Counted from the first letter of the stretch, positions 40,375-51,314 are shown. The stretch: 64,000 bases of DNA from Halomonas litopenaei (GCF_003045775.1 NZ_PXNS01000005.1:124001-188000); one strand, 5' to 3'. The notes: generated from the sequence alone by a model not told the origin. Made by a program: numbers and translations.

Positions 40375-40707
40375 TCAGGAGCGGCGCGAGGCCTTCTCCT
40401 CATGCCCCGATACGCCGAAGCGTCGGGCGAGTTCATCCAGCACCTGCCGATGGTCGAGTCCCAGGTGCGAGAGCATCACCAGACTATGAAACCACAGGTC
40501 TGCCGTTTCGGCGATCAACGCCTCGCGACTGGCTGGATCCGCGTCAACATCCTTGGCGGCAAGCACGGTCTCCACCGCCTCTTCGCCCACCTTCTCGAGT
40601 ATCTTGTTCAGCCCCTTGTGATGCAAGGAGGCAACGTAGGAAGTGTCAGGATCGGCGTGCCGACGTTCGCTGAGGGCGGCGTCGAGCTGGTTCAGAATAT
40701 CGCTCAT
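40375..40707 (-). CDS. hisE: phosphoribosyl-ATP pyrophosphatase
   Basis: 110-aa MazG-fold enzyme, second step of histidine synthesis. Start [16 protein letters not shown] at 40707. The Mg-binding motif [15 protein letters not shown] and [15 protein letters not shown] are clear. In Pseudomonas-type clusters hisI (phosphoribosyl-AMP cyclohydrolase) sits between ubiB and hisE; here only 22 nt separate them, so hisI is missing from this locus and must be elsewhere if the pathway is complete. Confidence 0.94.
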   Translation of the reverse strand: MSDILNQLDAALSERRHADPDTSYVASLHHKGLNKILEKVGEEAVETVLAAKDVDADPASREALIAETADLWFHSLVMLSHLGLDHRQVLDELARRFGVSGHEEKASRRS

Positions 40708-40729
40708 CGGTGAAGATTCCATTAAAAGA

Positions 40730-42352
40730 TCAGTTCCAGATCACCAGCAGTGTGCCGATGCCCGCAGCGACCAGGACCGGCCAGGGCTGATCGGTCAACC
40801 AGCCGGACAGCGGTTGCCAGGCCAGCGCCACCGCGGCCAGGGCGAGCCCCAGTCGGGTCCGGCGAATTCGCCTGGCCTGGCGGGTCAGCTGGCCGAGGAT
40901 GTGGGTCATGACCTCGCCCTGCTGGGTGATCTGACGCGATCGCTTCTCGGTCTGGGACAGTGCCTGGTGGGCCAGCACCGGCAATTCCGGTAGCTGCCGG
41001 GTCAGCTCCGGTGCCTGCCGCTTGAACGACTCCCACAGGCCCTGGGCGCCGGCGCGCTCCTTCATCCAGCGCTCCAGGTAGGGCTTGGCGGTGGCCCACA
41101 GGTCCAGGTCCGGGTAGAGCTGACGGCCCAGCCCCTCGATATTGAGCAGGGTCTTCTGCAGCAACACCAGTTGGGGCTGGACTTCCATGTTGAAACGCCG
41201 CGCGGTCTGGAATAGGCCCAGCAGCACCTGGCCGAACGAGATGTCCTTGAGCGGTTTCTCGAGGATCGGCTCGCATACCGTGCGTACCGCCGCCGCGAAC
41301 TCGTTGGCGCGGGTATCTTCGGCCACCCAGCCGGACTCGATGTGCAGCGCCGCGACCTCGTAGTAGTCCTGGTGGAAGAAGGCCAGCAGGTTGCGCGCCA
41401 GGTAGTCCTGGTCTTCCCGGGTAAGGCTGCCGACGATGCCGCAGTCGATGGCGATGTACTGGGGGTCGGACGGCGCCTGGCGGGAGACGAAGATGTTGCC
41501 CGGGTGCATGTCGGCGTGGAAGAAGTTGTCGCGGAACACCTGGGTGAAGAAGATCTCCACGCCGCGCTCGGCCAGGCGCTTCAGGTCGGTGCCCTGGGCC
41601 TTGAGCGCCTCGATGTCGGCCACAGGCACGCCGTGGATGCGTTCCTGGACCATCACCTTGTGGCGGGTCAGCGGCCAGTGGATCGACGGCACATACAACA
41701 GTGGCGACTTGTCGAAGTTGCGCTTGAGCTGGGAGGTGTTGGCCGCTTCCTTGGTCAGGTCGAGCTCGTCGAACAGGGTGGTCTCGTAGTCGCGGACCAC
41801 TTCCACCGGGTGCAGCCGGCGCGCTTCCGGCACCTTGTTCAGCGCTCGCGCCACCAGGTACATCAGCGCCATGTCCTGACGCATGACCCGCTCGATGCCT
41901 GGGCGAATCACCTTGACCACCACGTCCTGGCCGTCGGGCAGCCTGGCGGTGTGGACCTGGGCGATCGAGGCCGAGGCCAGCGGCTCACGGGAAAATTCGG
42001 CGAACAGTACCTCGAGCGGCTCGCCCAGGGACTCCTCGATCAGTGCTTCGGCCTGCTCGCCGGGGAAGGGCGGTACCTGATCCTGCAGCCGCTTGAGTTC
42101 ATTGGCGATATCGTCGGGGAACAGGTCGCGACGGGTCGACAACATCTGGCCGAACTTGACGAAGATCGGTCCCAGCGACTCCAGCGCCAGACGCAGGCGT
42201 TCGCCGCGGGAGCGCTCGCCGACGGGAATCAGCTTGAGCGGCGACCAGGTGAATATCAGCCGCAGCCACCAGGGCAGCTTTTCCAGCGGCAGCAGGGTGT
42301 CGAGACGGTAGCGGGTGACGACCCAGATGATGCGCAGCGGGCGGAGGATCAT
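40730..42352 (-). CDS. ubiB: ubiquinone biosynthesis regulatory kinase-like protein UbiB
   Basis: Atypical kinase/ATPase of the ABC1/COQ8 family needed for ubiquinone synthesis. 540 aa from ATG 42352, which overlaps the ubiJ stop (ATGA). The KxGQ motif is in [11 protein letters not shown] (~residue 50), the A-rich loop [10 protein letters not shown], the invariant Lys in [21 protein letters not shown] and [10 protein letters not shown]. Two C-terminal membrane helices ([24 protein letters not shown]) anchor it. The longer frame upstream is antisense-type noise over ubiJ. Confidence 0.95.
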   Translation of the reverse strand: MILRPLRIIWVVTRYRLDTLLPLEKLPWWLRLIFTWSPLKLIPVGERSRGERLRLALESLGPIFVKFGQMLSTRRDLFPDDIANELKRLQDQVPPFPGEQAEALIEESLGEPLEVLFAEFSREPLASASIAQVHTARLPDGQDVVVKVIRPGIERVMRQDMALMYLVARALNKVPEARRLHPVEVVRDYETTLFDELDLTKEAANTSQLKRNFDKSPLLYVPSIHWPLTRHKVMVQERIHGVPVADIEALKAQGTDLKRLAERGVEIFFTQVFRDNFFHADMHPGNIFVSRQAPSDPQYIAIDCGIVGSLTREDQDYLARNLLAFFHQDYYEVAALHIESGWVAEDTRANEFAAAVRTVCEPILEKPLKDISFGQVLLGLFQTARRFNMEVQPQLVLLQKTLLNIEGLGRQLYPDLDLWATAKPYLERWMKERAGAQGLWESFKRQAPELTRQLPELPVLAHQALSQTEKRSRQITQQGEVMTHILGQLTRQARRIRRTRLGLALAAVALAWQPLSGWLTDQPWPVLVAAGIGTLLVIWN

Positions 42353-42990
42353 GAGACGTCGTTCTCCCGGGCCAGGCGACGGGTCAGGCGCTTGAGACGT
42401 GCCTCGGTACGGTCGGTGGCCAGCTCCAGTTCGGTCAGCGCCTCGCGCATGGCCTCGAGCTGATGGCGGCCGGGCAGCCAGCGGGCTTCCTCGAAGACGT
42501 ACTCGGAGACGTCGGCGCACAGCTCACGGTGGGTGCGCAGGCCCCAGCGGGACAGGCCGCGCAGGCCTTCGGCGAGCTGGTGAGCCGGCAGGTCGCCGAG
42601 ATAGCGGGCAAGCTCAGCCTCCCAGTCCAGGTCGAGATCCAGCAGCAGGTCGCGGGTCGCCTCGAGCAGGTGGATCTTGCCGCGCACCGCCAGACGGCCC
42701 TCGAACATCAGCCGTTCCATGTCGGCGCCGCCGGCCAGCCGGCCCAGGGTGTCGCTGTCCAGCTCGACGATGGCGTCCCAGGCGCCTTCATCGACCTCGT
42801 CCACCAGCAGCAGGTCAACCCCCTGGGGGTGATAGCACAGCGCCAGCTGGACACGCGGGGACTCCAGGCACATCAGCACCCGCTGGCCCGCCAGCGAGCG
42901 CAGCCGAGAAGGCGAGGCAGGGTCGCGTGCGAGCAGGGCGTTGACGGTCTTCTCGATGCCGGCCAGCAGCAGGGTCGGGGTCAAGGCCAT
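42349..42990 (-). CDS. ubiJ: ubiquinone biosynthesis accessory factor UbiJ
   Basis: 213 aa with an SCP2 lipid-binding domain (~residues 25-125, e.g. [20 protein letters not shown] and [20 protein letters not shown]) and a C-terminal helix. UbiJ with UbiK scaffolds the soluble Ubi metabolon. Two ATGs lie in tandem; GAGG is 5 nt before the second (42990), which is preferred. It sits between ubiE and ubiB, its conserved place. Confidence 0.9.
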   Translation of the reverse strand: MALTPTLLLAGIEKTVNALLARDPASPSRLRSLAGQRVLMCLESPRVQLALCYHPQGVDLLLVDEVDEGAWDAIVELDSDTLGRLAGGADMERLMFEGRLAVRGKIHLLEATRDLLLDLDLDWEAELARYLGDLPAHQLAEGLRGLSRWGLRTHRELCADVSEYVFEEARWLPGRHQLEAMREALTELELATDRTEARLKRLTRRLARENDVS

Positions 42991-42997
42991 CATGTCC

Positions 42998-43744
42998 TCA
43001 AAGCTTGATGCCGCGATGCAGCGCGACGATGCCGCCGGTGAGATTGGTGTATTCGACGCGCTCGAGTCCGGCGGTTTCCATCATGCCCTTGAGCGTTTCC
43101 TGATCCGGGTGCATGCGGATCGATTCGGCCAGATAGCGATAGCTGTCGGCGTCGCCGGCCACCAGTTCGCCCATCTTCGGCAGCAGACGGAAGGAGTACT
43201 CGTCATAGGCGCGGGTCAACAGCGGATTGTCGGGCTTGGAGAATTCCAGCACCAGCAGGCGGCCGCCGGGCTTGAGGATGCGCGCCATGGAGGCTAGGGC
43301 GGCGTCCTTGTCGGTGACGTTGCGCAGACCGAAGGCGATGGTGATGCAGTCGAAGGTATTGTCGGGAAATGGCAGGCATTCGGCATTGGCCTGGACGTAC
43401 TCGACGTTGCCGCCGACACCACGGTCGATCAGCTTGTCGCGTCCCACCCCGAGCATGGAGGCGTTGATGTCGGCCAGCACCACCTTGCCGCGCGGTCCCA
43501 CCATGCGCGAGAACTTCAGCGCCAGGTCGCCGGTACCGCCGGCGATGTCGAGTACGCTATGACCAGGCCGGACGCCGGAACGTTCGATGGTCAGGCGCTT
43601 CCACAGCCGATGGATACCGAAGGACATCAGGTCGTTCATCACGTCGTAGCGAGCCGCCACGCTGTGGAAGACATCGGCGACACGTGAGGCCTTTTCCTCG
43701 ACCGGCACGTCCTGAAAACCGAAGTGGGTGGTGCGCTTATCCAT
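42998..43744 (-). CDS. ubiE: ubiquinone/menaquinone C-methyltransferase
   Basis: SAM-dependent C-methylation of 2-polyprenyl-6-methoxy-1,4-benzoquinol (and demethylmenaquinol). 248 aa from ATG 43744. N-terminus [24 protein letters not shown] motif [35 protein letters not shown], and C-terminal [12 protein letters not shown] are all family hallmarks. First gene of the ubiE-ubiJ-ubiB-hisE-tatABC run. Confidence 0.96.
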   Translation of the reverse strand: MDKRTTHFGFQDVPVEEKASRVADVFHSVAARYDVMNDLMSFGIHRLWKRLTIERSGVRPGHSVLDIAGGTGDLALKFSRMVGPRGKVVLADINASMLGVGRDKLIDRGVGGNVEYVQANAECLPFPDNTFDCITIAFGLRNVTDKDAALASMARILKPGGRLLVLEFSKPDNPLLTRAYDEYSFRLLPKMGELVAGDADSYRYLAESIRMHPDQETLKGMMETAGLERVEYTNLTGGIVALHRGIKL

Positions 43745-43872
43745 GGGACTCCCGAGTCGTGAGCGATGGCGAGAAGAGCCGACGGGGGCTCTTTGGCAGC
43801 GGCCATTGTAGCCTTGCCGAGGTGGCTTGTCTTTGACCGTCACCCGGCTTGTCGCCACACCGGTGTCGATCG

Positions 43873-44256
43873 CTAGAGCTGACGGATTTCGATACCCAGC
43901 GGCTCGCGACTGGCGCCGGCCTCGTCCAGACGCTGGAGATAGTCGGCCCAGTTGGCCTCGCGCTCGCGGATCAGCCAGTCCAGATAGTCCCAGCTGTAAA
44001 GGCCGCTGTCGTGGCCATCGTCGAAGTGCAGCTTGAGGGCGTAGCGGCCCGCCTGGGTGATGTCGGCAAGGCCCACGTCCTTCTTGCCGACCTGAAGGGT
44101 GGCAGTGTCGCCGCCGTGGCCACGGACCTCGGCGGAGGGAGAAAACACTCGCAGGTACTCCACCGACAGGCGGTGGCGAGAGCCATCGGCGTAGCCGATC
44201 TCGAGCTCGCGGGCCTTTCTGTGGTAGTGCACCAGGGTCGGAGTGGGGGCGCTCAT
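43873..44256 (-). CDS. DUF971 family protein
   Basis: 127 aa. The domain is like the N-terminal part of gamma-butyrobetaine hydroxylase: [40 protein letters not shown], split here into motifs, then [21 protein letters not shown]. In other bacteria this family is linked to iron-sulfur or molybdenum cofactor proteins; the role here is unknown. The start at 44256 (MSAPTPT) is chosen over an upstream in-frame ATG because the homologous part begins there. It lies between hslU and ubiE, as in Pseudomonas. Confidence 0.85.
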   Translation of the reverse strand: MSAPTPTLVHYHRKARELEIGYADGSRHRLSVEYLRVFSPSAEVRGHGGDTATLQVGKKDVGLADITQAGRYALKLHFDDGHDSGLYSWDYLDWLIREREANWADYLQRLDEAGASREPLGIEIRQL

Positions 44257-44322
44257 GGCGATCCTCTCTGTTTCAGCACGGTGGGCGTGCCCTAACTTCA
44301 GCATTTGCGGCATCGAAAGCAC

Positions 44323-44357
44323 GACCGGGCCGCGGCGCAGTGCGCGGCGGCCCGGTC
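44323..44357 (-). terminator. hairpin after hslU
   Basis: GACCGGGCCGC (44323-44333) pairs with GCGGCCCGGTC (44347-44357), with a GC-rich inner loop. Located just past the hslU stop and before DUF971; no U-tract follows on the minus strand, so termination may be partial. Confidence 0.5.
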
Positions 44358-44379
44358 ATCGAGGGTGCTTGGCCGGTGG

Positions 44380-45702
44380 TTACAGGATATACCGGCTCAG
44401 ATCCTCGTCCATGGCCAGCTCGCCGAGCTGAGAATCGACGTAGGCACGGTCGATGACCAGCGGGTTGCCGAGATCCGAGCCCTTGAACGAGGCCTCCTCG
44501 AGCAGCCGCTCCATTACCGTGTGCAGGCGACGGGCGCCGATGTTCTCGGTGCCTTCATTGACGTTGAAGGCGATCTCGGCGATGCGCTCGATGCCGTCAT
44601 CGGTGAAGCGCACCTCGAGGCCGTCGGTGGCCAGCAGTGCCTCGTACTGACGGGTCAGGGCGGCGGACGGCTCGGTCAGGATGCGCTTGAAGTCGTCCGG
44701 CGTCAGCGCCGACAGCTCGACACGGATCGGCAGACGGCCCTGCAGCTCGGGGATCAGATCCGAGGGACGCGACAGGTGGAAGGCGCCGGAGGCGATGAAC
44801 AGGATGTGGTCGGTCTTCACCATGCCGTACTTGGTCGACACCGTGGAGCCTTCGATCAGCGGCAGCAGGTCGCGCTGGACGCCCTCGCGGGAGACCTCAC
44901 CGCCGCTGGACTGACCGCTGCCCTTGGCGACCTTGTCGATCTCGTCGAGGAAGACGATGCCGTTCTGCTCCACCGCCTCCACCGCGCGAGACTTGATGTC
45001 GTCCTCGTTGACCAGCTTGCCGGCCTCTTCGTCGCGCAGGATGGTGAAGGCCTCCTTGACCGTGACCTTGCGGGTCTCGGTCTTGCCCTTGCCCATGCCG
45101 GAGAACAGGTTCTGTAGCTGGCTGGTCATCTCTTCCATGCCCGGCGGTGTCTGGAACTCGAGGTTGGGTGCCTGGGGCGACACCTGGATCTCGATCTCCT
45201 TGTCGTCGAGCTGGCCTTCACGCAGCTTCTTCCTGAACATCTGGCGCGTCGAGGAGTCCTCGCGCGGCTCGTTTTCCTGGCCACGGGGCGGCGGCAGCAG
45301 GGCGTCGAGGATGCGATCCTCGGCGGCGTCCTCGGCGCGGTGGCCGACCTCTTCCTTGGCCTGCTCGCGTACCAGCTTGATCGCTGCCTCGGTCAGGTCA
45401 CGGATGATCGACTCGACGTCACGGCCGACGTAGCCCACCTCGGTGAACTTGGTCGCCTCGACCTTGATGAAGGGAGCCTTGGCCAGCTTGGCCAGGCGCC
45501 GGGCGATTTCGGTCTTGCCGACGCCGGTGGGGCCGATCATCAGAATATTCTTGGGGGTGACCTCCTGGCGCAGCTCGCCGTCGAGCTGCATGCGGCGCCA
45601 GCGGTTACGCAGGGCGATGGCCACGGAGCGCTTGGCATCCTGCTGACCGACGATGTACTGATCCAGCGCGTGGACGATTTCGCGGGGCGTCATCTGGGTC
45701 AT
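44380..45702 (-). CDS. hslU: HslU ATPase subunit of the HslVU protease
   Basis: AAA+ unfoldase that feeds proteins to HslV. 440 aa from ATG 45702. N-terminus [22 protein letters not shown], Walker [10 protein letters not shown] (~residue 60), the pore motif GYVGRDV, the I domain (~110-240), Walker [12 protein letters not shown], and the C-terminal HslV-activating tail EDLSRYIL. Two codons earlier there is another ATG (45708). It overlaps or abuts hslV and shares its heat-shock promoter. Confidence 0.96.
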   Translation of the reverse strand: MTQMTPREIVHALDQYIVGQQDAKRSVAIALRNRWRRMQLDGELRQEVTPKNILMIGPTGVGKTEIARRLAKLAKAPFIKVEATKFTEVGYVGRDVESIIRDLTEAAIKLVREQAKEEVGHRAEDAAEDRILDALLPPPRGQENEPREDSSTRQMFRKKLREGQLDDKEIEIQVSPQAPNLEFQTPPGMEEMTSQLQNLFSGMGKGKTETRKVTVKEAFTILRDEEAGKLVNEDDIKSRAVEAVEQNGIVFLDEIDKVAKGSGQSSGGEVSREGVQRDLLPLIEGSTVSTKYGMVKTDHILFIASGAFHLSRPSDLIPELQGRLPIRVELSALTPDDFKRILTEPSAALTRQYEALLATDGLEVRFTDDGIERIAEIAFNVNEGTENIGARRLHTVMERLLEEASFKGSDLGNPLVIDRAYVDSQLGELAMDEDLSRYIL

Positions 45703-45704
45703 GA

Positions 45705-46223
45705 TCAAAGCTCTTCCAGGGTCACGTGATGGTTGGTGAACACGCAGATGTCACCGGCGATCTCCAGCGACTTCTCGGTGATCTCGCGGGGCGACAGTTC
45801 CGTGTTCTCGAGCAGCGCGCGGGCGGCGGACAGGGCGTAGTTGCCGCCGGAGCCGATGGCGATGATGCCACGCTCGGGTTCCACCACGTCACCGTTGCCG
45901 GTGATGATCAGCGAGGCCTTCTTGTCGGCCACCGCCAGCAGCGCCTCGAGGCGGCGCAGGGCGCGATCGGTGCGCCAGTCCTTGGCCAGCTCCACCGCGG
46001 CCTTGACCAGGTTGCCCTGGTACTTCTCCAGCTGGGCCTCGAAGCGTTCGAACAGGGTGAAGGCGTCGGCGGTACCACCGGCAAAACCGGCCAGCACCTG
46101 GCCGTGATAGAGGCGACGCACCTTGCTGGCGTTGCCCTTCATCACCGTGTTGCCCAGTGACACCTGGCCATCGCCGGCCAATGCCACCTGGTCGCCGCGG
46201 CGAACGGAAACGATCGTGGTCAT
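45705..46223 (-). CDS. hslV: HslV peptidase subunit
   Basis: Proteasome-like threonine peptidase. 172 aa from ATG 46223, preceded by AAGGAGAA. After Met removal Thr ([20 protein letters not shown]) is the nucleophile. [14 protein letters not shown] and the Lys in the [12 protein letters not shown] stretch complete the active site. The open frame upstream of 46223 would bury the catalytic Thr and is rejected. Confidence 0.96.
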   Translation of the reverse strand: MTTIVSVRRGDQVALAGDGQVSLGNTVMKGNASKVRRLYHGQVLAGFAGGTADAFTLFERFEAQLEKYQGNLVKAAVELAKDWRTDRALRRLEALLAVADKKASLIITGNGDVVEPERGIIAIGSGGNYALSAARALLENTELSPREITEKSLEIAGDICVFTNHHVTLEEL

Positions 46224-46302
46224 GGAGAATTCTCCTTGGGGAAGCCGAGGCCTCCGGTGACTGTCGAGGGGCAGAGCCCTCTGCATAAGCGATAGGCTGG
46301 TA

Positions 46303-46330
46303 GGTGCGGGCAGGTCGCAAGGATTTCAAG
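46303..46330 (-). promoter_or_regulatory. sigma-32 type heat-shock promoter of hslVU
   Basis: On the minus strand CTTGAAA (46330-46324), 13 nt, CCCGCACC (46310-46303). The -35 is a full match to the heat-shock consensus and the -10 partial (CCCCAT-type). It lies about 80 nt before hslV. Confidence 0.5.
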
Positions 46331-46429
46331 CGCGGGCGACTCGGGAATGCGGCTCGCTGCGCCAAGAAGACGGTGCAACAGAGGAAGAAAGACGCCGCCA
46401 CGATGGGGGCTTGAGCGGTGGCCAGCACG

Positions 46430-46463
46430 CACCAGGCCCAGACATGACGTTCTGGGCCTGGTG
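46430..46463 (-). terminator. hairpin after ftsN
   Basis: CACCAGGCCCAGA (46430-46442), loop CATGACGT, TCTGGGCCTGGTG (46451-46463): a 13-bp perfect stem in the ftsN-hslV gap. No U-tract on either side. Confidence 0.5.
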
Positions 46464-46496
46464 GGCGTAGCTTCAGAAGGAGGAGGTGTGCCGACG

Positions 46497-47231
46497 TCAG
46501 TTCTGCAGCTGGATCAGCAGCGGCTCGATGCCTTGAGTGCTCATCAGATCCTGGGCCCGCGACAGCTCATTGCGATCGCTGTAGGGGCCGACCTGGACGC
46601 GATGCCAGGTGGCGCCGCCGGTGGCCTCGACCTCGCTGATCTTGGCCAGCAGGCCGAAGTCCTTGAGTCGCCCGGCGAGCTGTCGGGCATCGTTGACCTC
46701 GCGGAAGGAGGCCGCCTGCAGCATGTAGCGACGCTCGGCGCTGCGCGGGGTCTCGGATGGCGTGGACGACGCTTCCTCTTCGCGGGAGTTGGCGGCGATC
46801 ACCGCGGCGATGGGGTCGTCCGCGGAGATCTCGTCCTCGCTCGGCTGGGCCGCCTCGGGGCGCTTGGCGGTGGACGCCGGCATCTCCTCGTCGGAGGCGA
46901 TGACTTCGGACTCCGGCAGCAGGGTATAGAACTCGAACGTCGGCATCGGCGGCTCGCTTTCGCTGGCCTGTCCGCCTTGTGCACTGCCACTCGCATTGCT
47001 GCCCTGCTGCTCGCCGCTGGAGGGCTTGGGCAGTACCGCCGCCACCGGTGAACGGGGATCCTGCCAGGGAGCGGTACCGTTCTGGTGGTGGGCCAGCAGG
47101 AAGCCTGCGACCACGCCGACGGCGGCCCACAGCCAGCCGGGGATACCTCCGCGGGCCTGCTTGGGTGCTTGCCTGCGCTTCTGGCTGGTGGTTGCTCCGC
47201 GCTTGCGCGGGGGCGCCTTGCGAGTGGCCAT
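46497..47231 (-). CDS. ftsN: SPOR-domain cell division protein (FtsN-like)
   Basis: 244 aa. A very basic cytoplasmic start (RKAPPRKRGATTSQKRRQ), one membrane helix (GWLWAAVGVVAGFLLAH, ~31-47), an acidic Ser/Glu/Pro-rich periplasmic linker, and a C-terminal SPOR domain (RYMLQAASFREVNDARQLA to the end) that binds denuded septal glycan. The priA-(ftsN)-hslV position is that of E. coli ftsN. It is smaller than E. coli FtsN (319) with a shorter linker. 3 nt from argS, so probably in one operon. Confidence 0.8.
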   Translation of the reverse strand: MATRKAPPRKRGATTSQKRRQAPKQARGGIPGWLWAAVGVVAGFLLAHHQNGTAPWQDPRSPVAAVLPKPSSGEQQGSNASGSAQGGQASESEPPMPTFEFYTLLPESEVIASDEEMPASTAKRPEAAQPSEDEISADDPIAAVIAANSREEEASSTPSETPRSAERRYMLQAASFREVNDARQLAGRLKDFGLLAKISEVEATGGATWHRVQVGPYSDRNELSRAQDLMSTQGIEPLLIQLQN

Positions 47232-47234
47232 GGC

Positions 47235-48920
47235 TTACATCTCCTCCGGTGCACCGACGCCCATCAGGTCGAGTCCATTACGCAGCACCTGACGCGCGGC
47301 CAGGCCCAGCGCCAGGCGCGCATTGCGCAGGGCGTCGTCGTCGACCATGACTTTGCAGGCGTTGTAGCAGCTATGGAAGTCGGCTGCCAGATCCTGCAAA
47401 TATTGGGCGATCTGCTGCGGCTCTCGGGCCTTGGCGGCGTGCTCGACCACCTCGGGATAGCGCGCCAGGCGATTGAGCAGGGCCTTTTCCTGGTCTGCCT
47501 CAAGCAGGCCCAGGTTGGCCATGGCGGTGGCGTGGTCGAAGGCCAGGCCTTCGCTCTCGGCCTTGCGCAGCACGCTGCAGACCCGGGCGTGGGCGTACTG
47601 GACGTAGTACACCGGGTTGTCATTGGACTGCGAGCGCGCCAGATCGATGTCAAAGGTCAGCTGGGAGTCGGCGCGACGGGCGGCGAGGAAGAAGCGGGTG
47701 GCGTCGCGGCCGACCTCGTCGATCAGGTCGCGCAGGGTAACGTAGCTGCCGGCCCGCTTGGACAGCTTGACCTCGACCCCGGAACGGGTGACCAGCACCA
47801 TCTGGTGCAGCACATAGTCCGGCCAGCCCTGGGGGATACCGACATCCAGCGCCTGCAGGCCGGCGCGTACCCGGGTCACGGTGGAGTGGTGGTCGGCACC
47901 CTGCTCGTTGATCACGCTGGTGAAGCCGCGCTGCCACTTGTCCAGGTGGTAGGCCACGTCGGGCAGGAAGTAGGTGTAGCCGCCTTCGCTCTTGCGCATC
48001 ACCCGATCCTTGTCGTCGCCGAAGTCGGTGGTGCGCAGCCACAGGGCGCCGTCCTGCTCGTAGGTGTGGCCGTTATCGGTCAGGCGACGGGCGGTCTCCT
48101 CGACCTTGCCCTGCTGGTACAGCGAGGACTCGAGGAAGTAGACATCGAAGCCGACGCCGAAGGCGCGCAGGTCCAGGTCCTGTTCGCGACGCAGGTAGGC
48201 CACCGCGAACTCGCGGATGGCGTCGAGATCCTCCGGGTCAGCCTTGGCGGTGACGTGGCGGTCGTCGGCGTGGATGGTCTCGCCGGCCAGGTAGGCCTTG
48301 GCCACGTCCTCGATGTAGCCGCCGCGGTAGCCGTCCTCCGGCCAGCCGTCGCTGTCCGGGCCCAGCCCCTTGGCGCGGGCCTGAACCGACAGCGCCAGAT
48401 TGGTGATCTGGGCGCCGGCGTCGTTGTAGTAGAACTCGCGGGTGACGTCGTAGCCGGTGGCCTCGAGCAGGCGACACAGGCAGTCGCCCACCGCGGCGCC
48501 TCGGCCGTGGCCGACATGAAGGGGGCCGGTGGGGTTGGCGGAAACGAACTCCACCTGCACCTTTTCGCCAGCGCCGGCCAGGCTACGGCCGAAGGCGTCG
48601 CCGGCGTCCAGCACCTGGCGCACCACCTGGGCCGCGGCGTCGGTGGCGGCGAAGAAGTTGATGAAGCCGGGGCCGGCGATCTCGACCTTGGACACGGCTG
48701 CGCTTTCGGGCAGGGCCGCGACCAGTTTTTCCGCCACCTGGCGCGGTGCGGCCTTGGCCGGCTTGGCCAGCATCAGGGCGAGGTTGGTGGCGTAGTCGCC
48801 GTGGGCCTTGTCCTTGGTCGGGTCGACCTTGTAGGCCGGGGAAAGCTCCTGGGGAACGACTTCCTGCTGCTTGAGCTCGGCAAGAGCGGCATCCAGCAGC
48901 GCAACGATGGTGTCTTTCAT
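47235..48920 (-). CDS. argS: arginyl-tRNA synthetase
   Basis: Class I synthetase, 561 aa from ATG 48920. N-terminal Add-1 domain, HIGH variant [11 protein letters not shown] (~residue 128), KMSKS-like [16 protein letters not shown], and a DALR anticodon-binding domain ending [14 protein letters not shown] 14-bp perfect palindrome, GGCCTTTAAAGGCC (49018-49031), lies in the argS-priA gap. Confidence 0.96.
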   Translation of the reverse strand: MKDTIVALLDAALAELKQQEVVPQELSPAYKVDPTKDKAHGDYATNLALMLAKPAKAAPRQVAEKLVAALPESAAVSKVEIAGPGFINFFAATDAAAQVVRQVLDAGDAFGRSLAGAGEKVQVEFVSANPTGPLHVGHGRGAAVGDCLCRLLEATGYDVTREFYYNDAGAQITNLALSVQARAKGLGPDSDGWPEDGYRGGYIEDVAKAYLAGETIHADDRHVTAKADPEDLDAIREFAVAYLRREQDLDLRAFGVGFDVYFLESSLYQQGKVEETARRLTDNGHTYEQDGALWLRTTDFGDDKDRVMRKSEGGYTYFLPDVAYHLDKWQRGFTSVINEQGADHHSTVTRVRAGLQALDVGIPQGWPDYVLHQMVLVTRSGVEVKLSKRAGSYVTLRDLIDEVGRDATRFFLAARRADSQLTFDIDLARSQSNDNPVYYVQYAHARVCSVLRKAESEGLAFDHATAMANLGLLEADQEKALLNRLARYPEVVEHAAKAREPQQIAQYLQDLAADFHSCYNACKVMVDDDALRNARLALGLAARQVLRNGLDLMGVGAPEEM

Positions 48921-49059
48921 GAGGCGTCTATGTCCTGTGGCACGGTGGCCGAGCGTGGCGAATCCTGGCGGGAGCACCTGTCGGCGGGCAGACCGCGTAT
49001 TATCGATGATTGCGCCTGGCCTTTAAAGGCCGGGGCGGCAAAGCTCAGCGTATCGGACC

Positions 49060-51285
49060 TCAGCTCAGGGTCTGCGGATCGACGTCAATGGACCAGCGGA
49101 TACGCCGCGCCTCGGGCCAGGCTTCCAGACGGTGGGCCAGCCATTCCAGCGCGGGGTGCAGTTGGCTGCGTCGCTCCGCCATCAGCGCGATCTGCAGGTG
49201 GTAGCGGTTCTGACGGCGCTCCATGGGGGCCGGTACCGGGCCGAGGCAGTCGAGATCCAGAGCCAGGCTACGTACCTGCTCGCGCAATTCTCCGGCGATC
49301 TCCCGGGCGAGTGCCGTCAGGGCGTCTTCCCGGGGGCCTTCCAGGCGGATCAGGGCCATGAAGCGCAGTGGCGGCAGGGCGGCGATGCGGCGTTCTTCAA
49401 GCAGCGACTCGGCCAGGGCGTCGTAGCCGCGCTCGGCCAATAGACGCAGGCTGGGGTCGTCCGGGTGCATGGTCTGCACCAGCACTCGGCCAGGGTGGGC
49501 GGCGCGGCCGGCGCGCCCGGCCACCTGCTCAAGCAACTGGGCCGAGTGCTCCAGCGCGCGAAAGTCGCTGGCGTAGAGGCCAGCGTCGGCGTTGACCACC
49601 ACGACCAGGGTGACGTGGGGCAGATGGTGGCCCTTGGCCAGCATCTGGGTCCCGACCAGGATCGCTGGTTCACCACGCCGGACCTCGGTGAGCATCTTCT
49701 CGAGCGCGTCCTTGGCCCGGGTGCTGTCGCGGTCGATGCGGTGGACCGGGGTCTCGGCAAAGGTTTCGGCCAGGCTCTCCTCCGTACGCTCGGTGCCGCT
49801 ACCCAGCGGACGCAGGTCGGCGCTGCCGCAGTCCGGGCAGGCGTCGGGAATGACCCGGCGGCGATCGCAGTGGTGGCAGGCCAGCATCGGCGGCTGGCGG
49901 TGCCAGGTCATGCGTGCGTCACAGTGGTCGCACTCGGCCATCCAGCCGCAGGCGTGACAAGCCAGGGTGGGGGCGAAACCGCGGCGATTGATGAACACCA
50001 GCACCTGATGGCCGGCATCCAGCGTTGCCTTGATGGCGTCGATGACCGGCGGAATCAGGCCGCCGCGTCGAGGGCGCCCCTTGAGGTCGACCAGTTCCAG
50101 TCGAGCGGGAGCGTGGCGAGTGGCCCGCCGGGTCAGCCGCAGGTGAGCGTAGTCACCGGTGCGCGCGCGGTGCAGGCTCTCCAGCGACGGCGTGGCGCTC
50201 CCCAGCAGCAGCGGAATGCCATGGCGCTTGGCGCGCACCACCGCCAGGTCGCGGGCGTGGTAGCGTAGCCCGTCCTGCTGCTTGAACGAACCGTCGTGTT
50301 CTTCGTCGACGATGATCAGGCCTGGACGTGCCAGCGGGGTGAAGATGGCCGAGCGGGTGCCGATGATAATCGGCGCCCTCCCGCTGGCCGCCGCCTCCCA
50401 GGCGTCCAGGCGCTCGTGGTCGGTCAGCCCCGAGTGCAGTGCCACCACCGGGACCCGGAAGCGCTGGCGAAAGCGCCCCAGGGTCTGCGGAGTCAGGCCG
50501 ATTTCGGGAATCAGCACCAGCGCCTGGCGCTTCTTGGCCACCACCGCCTCGATCAACTGCAGGTAGACCTCGGTCTTGCCGCTGCCGGTCACCCCGTGCA
50601 GCAGGCAAGGGTGAAAGCGATCGAGCCCCTGGTGGAGCTGGTTCAGCGCCTTGGCCTGCTCGTCGTTCAGGGCCAGCGCCGGGCTCGCCAGCAGGCCCTG
50701 GCTGTCGTCGGGGGTGGGGCCGGTGAGGGTTTCCTCATGGCAGCTCACCAGCCCCTTGGCTTCCAGCGCCTTGAGCTGGTCGCGGGTGAAGGATTGCGCC
50801 TGGATCACCTGGGTGGTGAGGCCCTGGGGATGCTGGCGCAGCATCTCCAGCAGTTCGGCCTGGCGCGGAGCCCGGCCCAGGCGGGCAGGATCGCCGTTCA
50901 AGGCGACCTGCCAGCGTTCGCGTACCCGCGCCTCCAGCGGGCGTCCCTGACGCAGCAACACCGGCATGGCATGGGCCAGGGTGTCGCCGAGGGCGTGCTG
51001 GTAGTAGCGCGAGGTGAATCGACATAACCACAGCCAATCTCCTGGCAGCGGCGCCTTGTCCAGACAGGCCTGGATCGGCTTCAGCTTGGCCAGCGGCAGG
51101 TCGCTGTCGTCACGACAGTCGACGATGACGCCCACCACCTGGCGGCGGCCGAACTCGACGCGCACGCGCAGTCCCGGCGACCAGCCCCCTTGCGGGGGCG
51201 CCCCCTGGGGGAGGTAGTCGAACAGGCGGCGAAGGGGGGATGGAATGGCGATCCGCAGCACGCGCGGGGCAGGAGAGTCAGCCAA
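49060..51285 (-). CDS. priA: primosomal protein N' (replication restart helicase)
   Basis: 3'-5' superfamily 2 helicase that reloads the replisome at stalled forks. 741 aa. N-terminal 3' DNA-binding domain (RIAIPSPLRRLFDYLP), Walker A HGVTGSGKTEVY, DEEH box IIVDEEHDGSFK, GSATPSLES, and eight zinc-binding Cys between about residues 435 and 485 (CHACGW, CDHCDA, CHHCDRR, CPDCGS). The C-terminal helicase motifs include QVAGRAGR. Divergent from rpmE, as in E. coli. Confidence 0.96.
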   Translation of the reverse strand: MADSPAPRVLRIAIPSPLRRLFDYLPQGAPPQGGWSPGLRVRVEFGRRQVVGVIVDCRDDSDLPLAKLKPIQACLDKAPLPGDWLWLCRFTSRYYQHALGDTLAHAMPVLLRQGRPLEARVRERWQVALNGDPARLGRAPRQAELLEMLRQHPQGLTTQVIQAQSFTRDQLKALEAKGLVSCHEETLTGPTPDDSQGLLASPALALNDEQAKALNQLHQGLDRFHPCLLHGVTGSGKTEVYLQLIEAVVAKKRQALVLIPEIGLTPQTLGRFRQRFRVPVVALHSGLTDHERLDAWEAAASGRAPIIIGTRSAIFTPLARPGLIIVDEEHDGSFKQQDGLRYHARDLAVVRAKRHGIPLLLGSATPSLESLHRARTGDYAHLRLTRRATRHAPARLELVDLKGRPRRGGLIPPVIDAIKATLDAGHQVLVFINRRGFAPTLACHACGWMAECDHCDARMTWHRQPPMLACHHCDRRRVIPDACPDCGSADLRPLGSGTERTEESLAETFAETPVHRIDRDSTRAKDALEKMLTEVRRGEPAILVGTQMLAKGHHLPHVTLVVVVNADAGLYASDFRALEHSAQLLEQVAGRAGRAAHPGRVLVQTMHPDDPSLRLLAERGYDALAESLLEERRIAALPPLRFMALIRLEGPREDALTALAREIAGELREQVRSLALDLDCLGPVPAPMERRQNRYHLQIALMAERRSQLHPALEWLAHRLEAWPEARRIRWSIDVDPQTLS

Positions 51286-51314
51286 TTGGCCTCCACAATG
51301 AAGTCTGCTAGAAT
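51286..51314 (+). promoter_or_regulatory. promoter for rpmE
   Basis: TTGGCC (51286-51291), 17 nt, TAGAAT (51309-51314) preceded by TGC, an extended -10. It would give a 5' leader of about 135 nt before rpmE. Confidence 0.5.
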
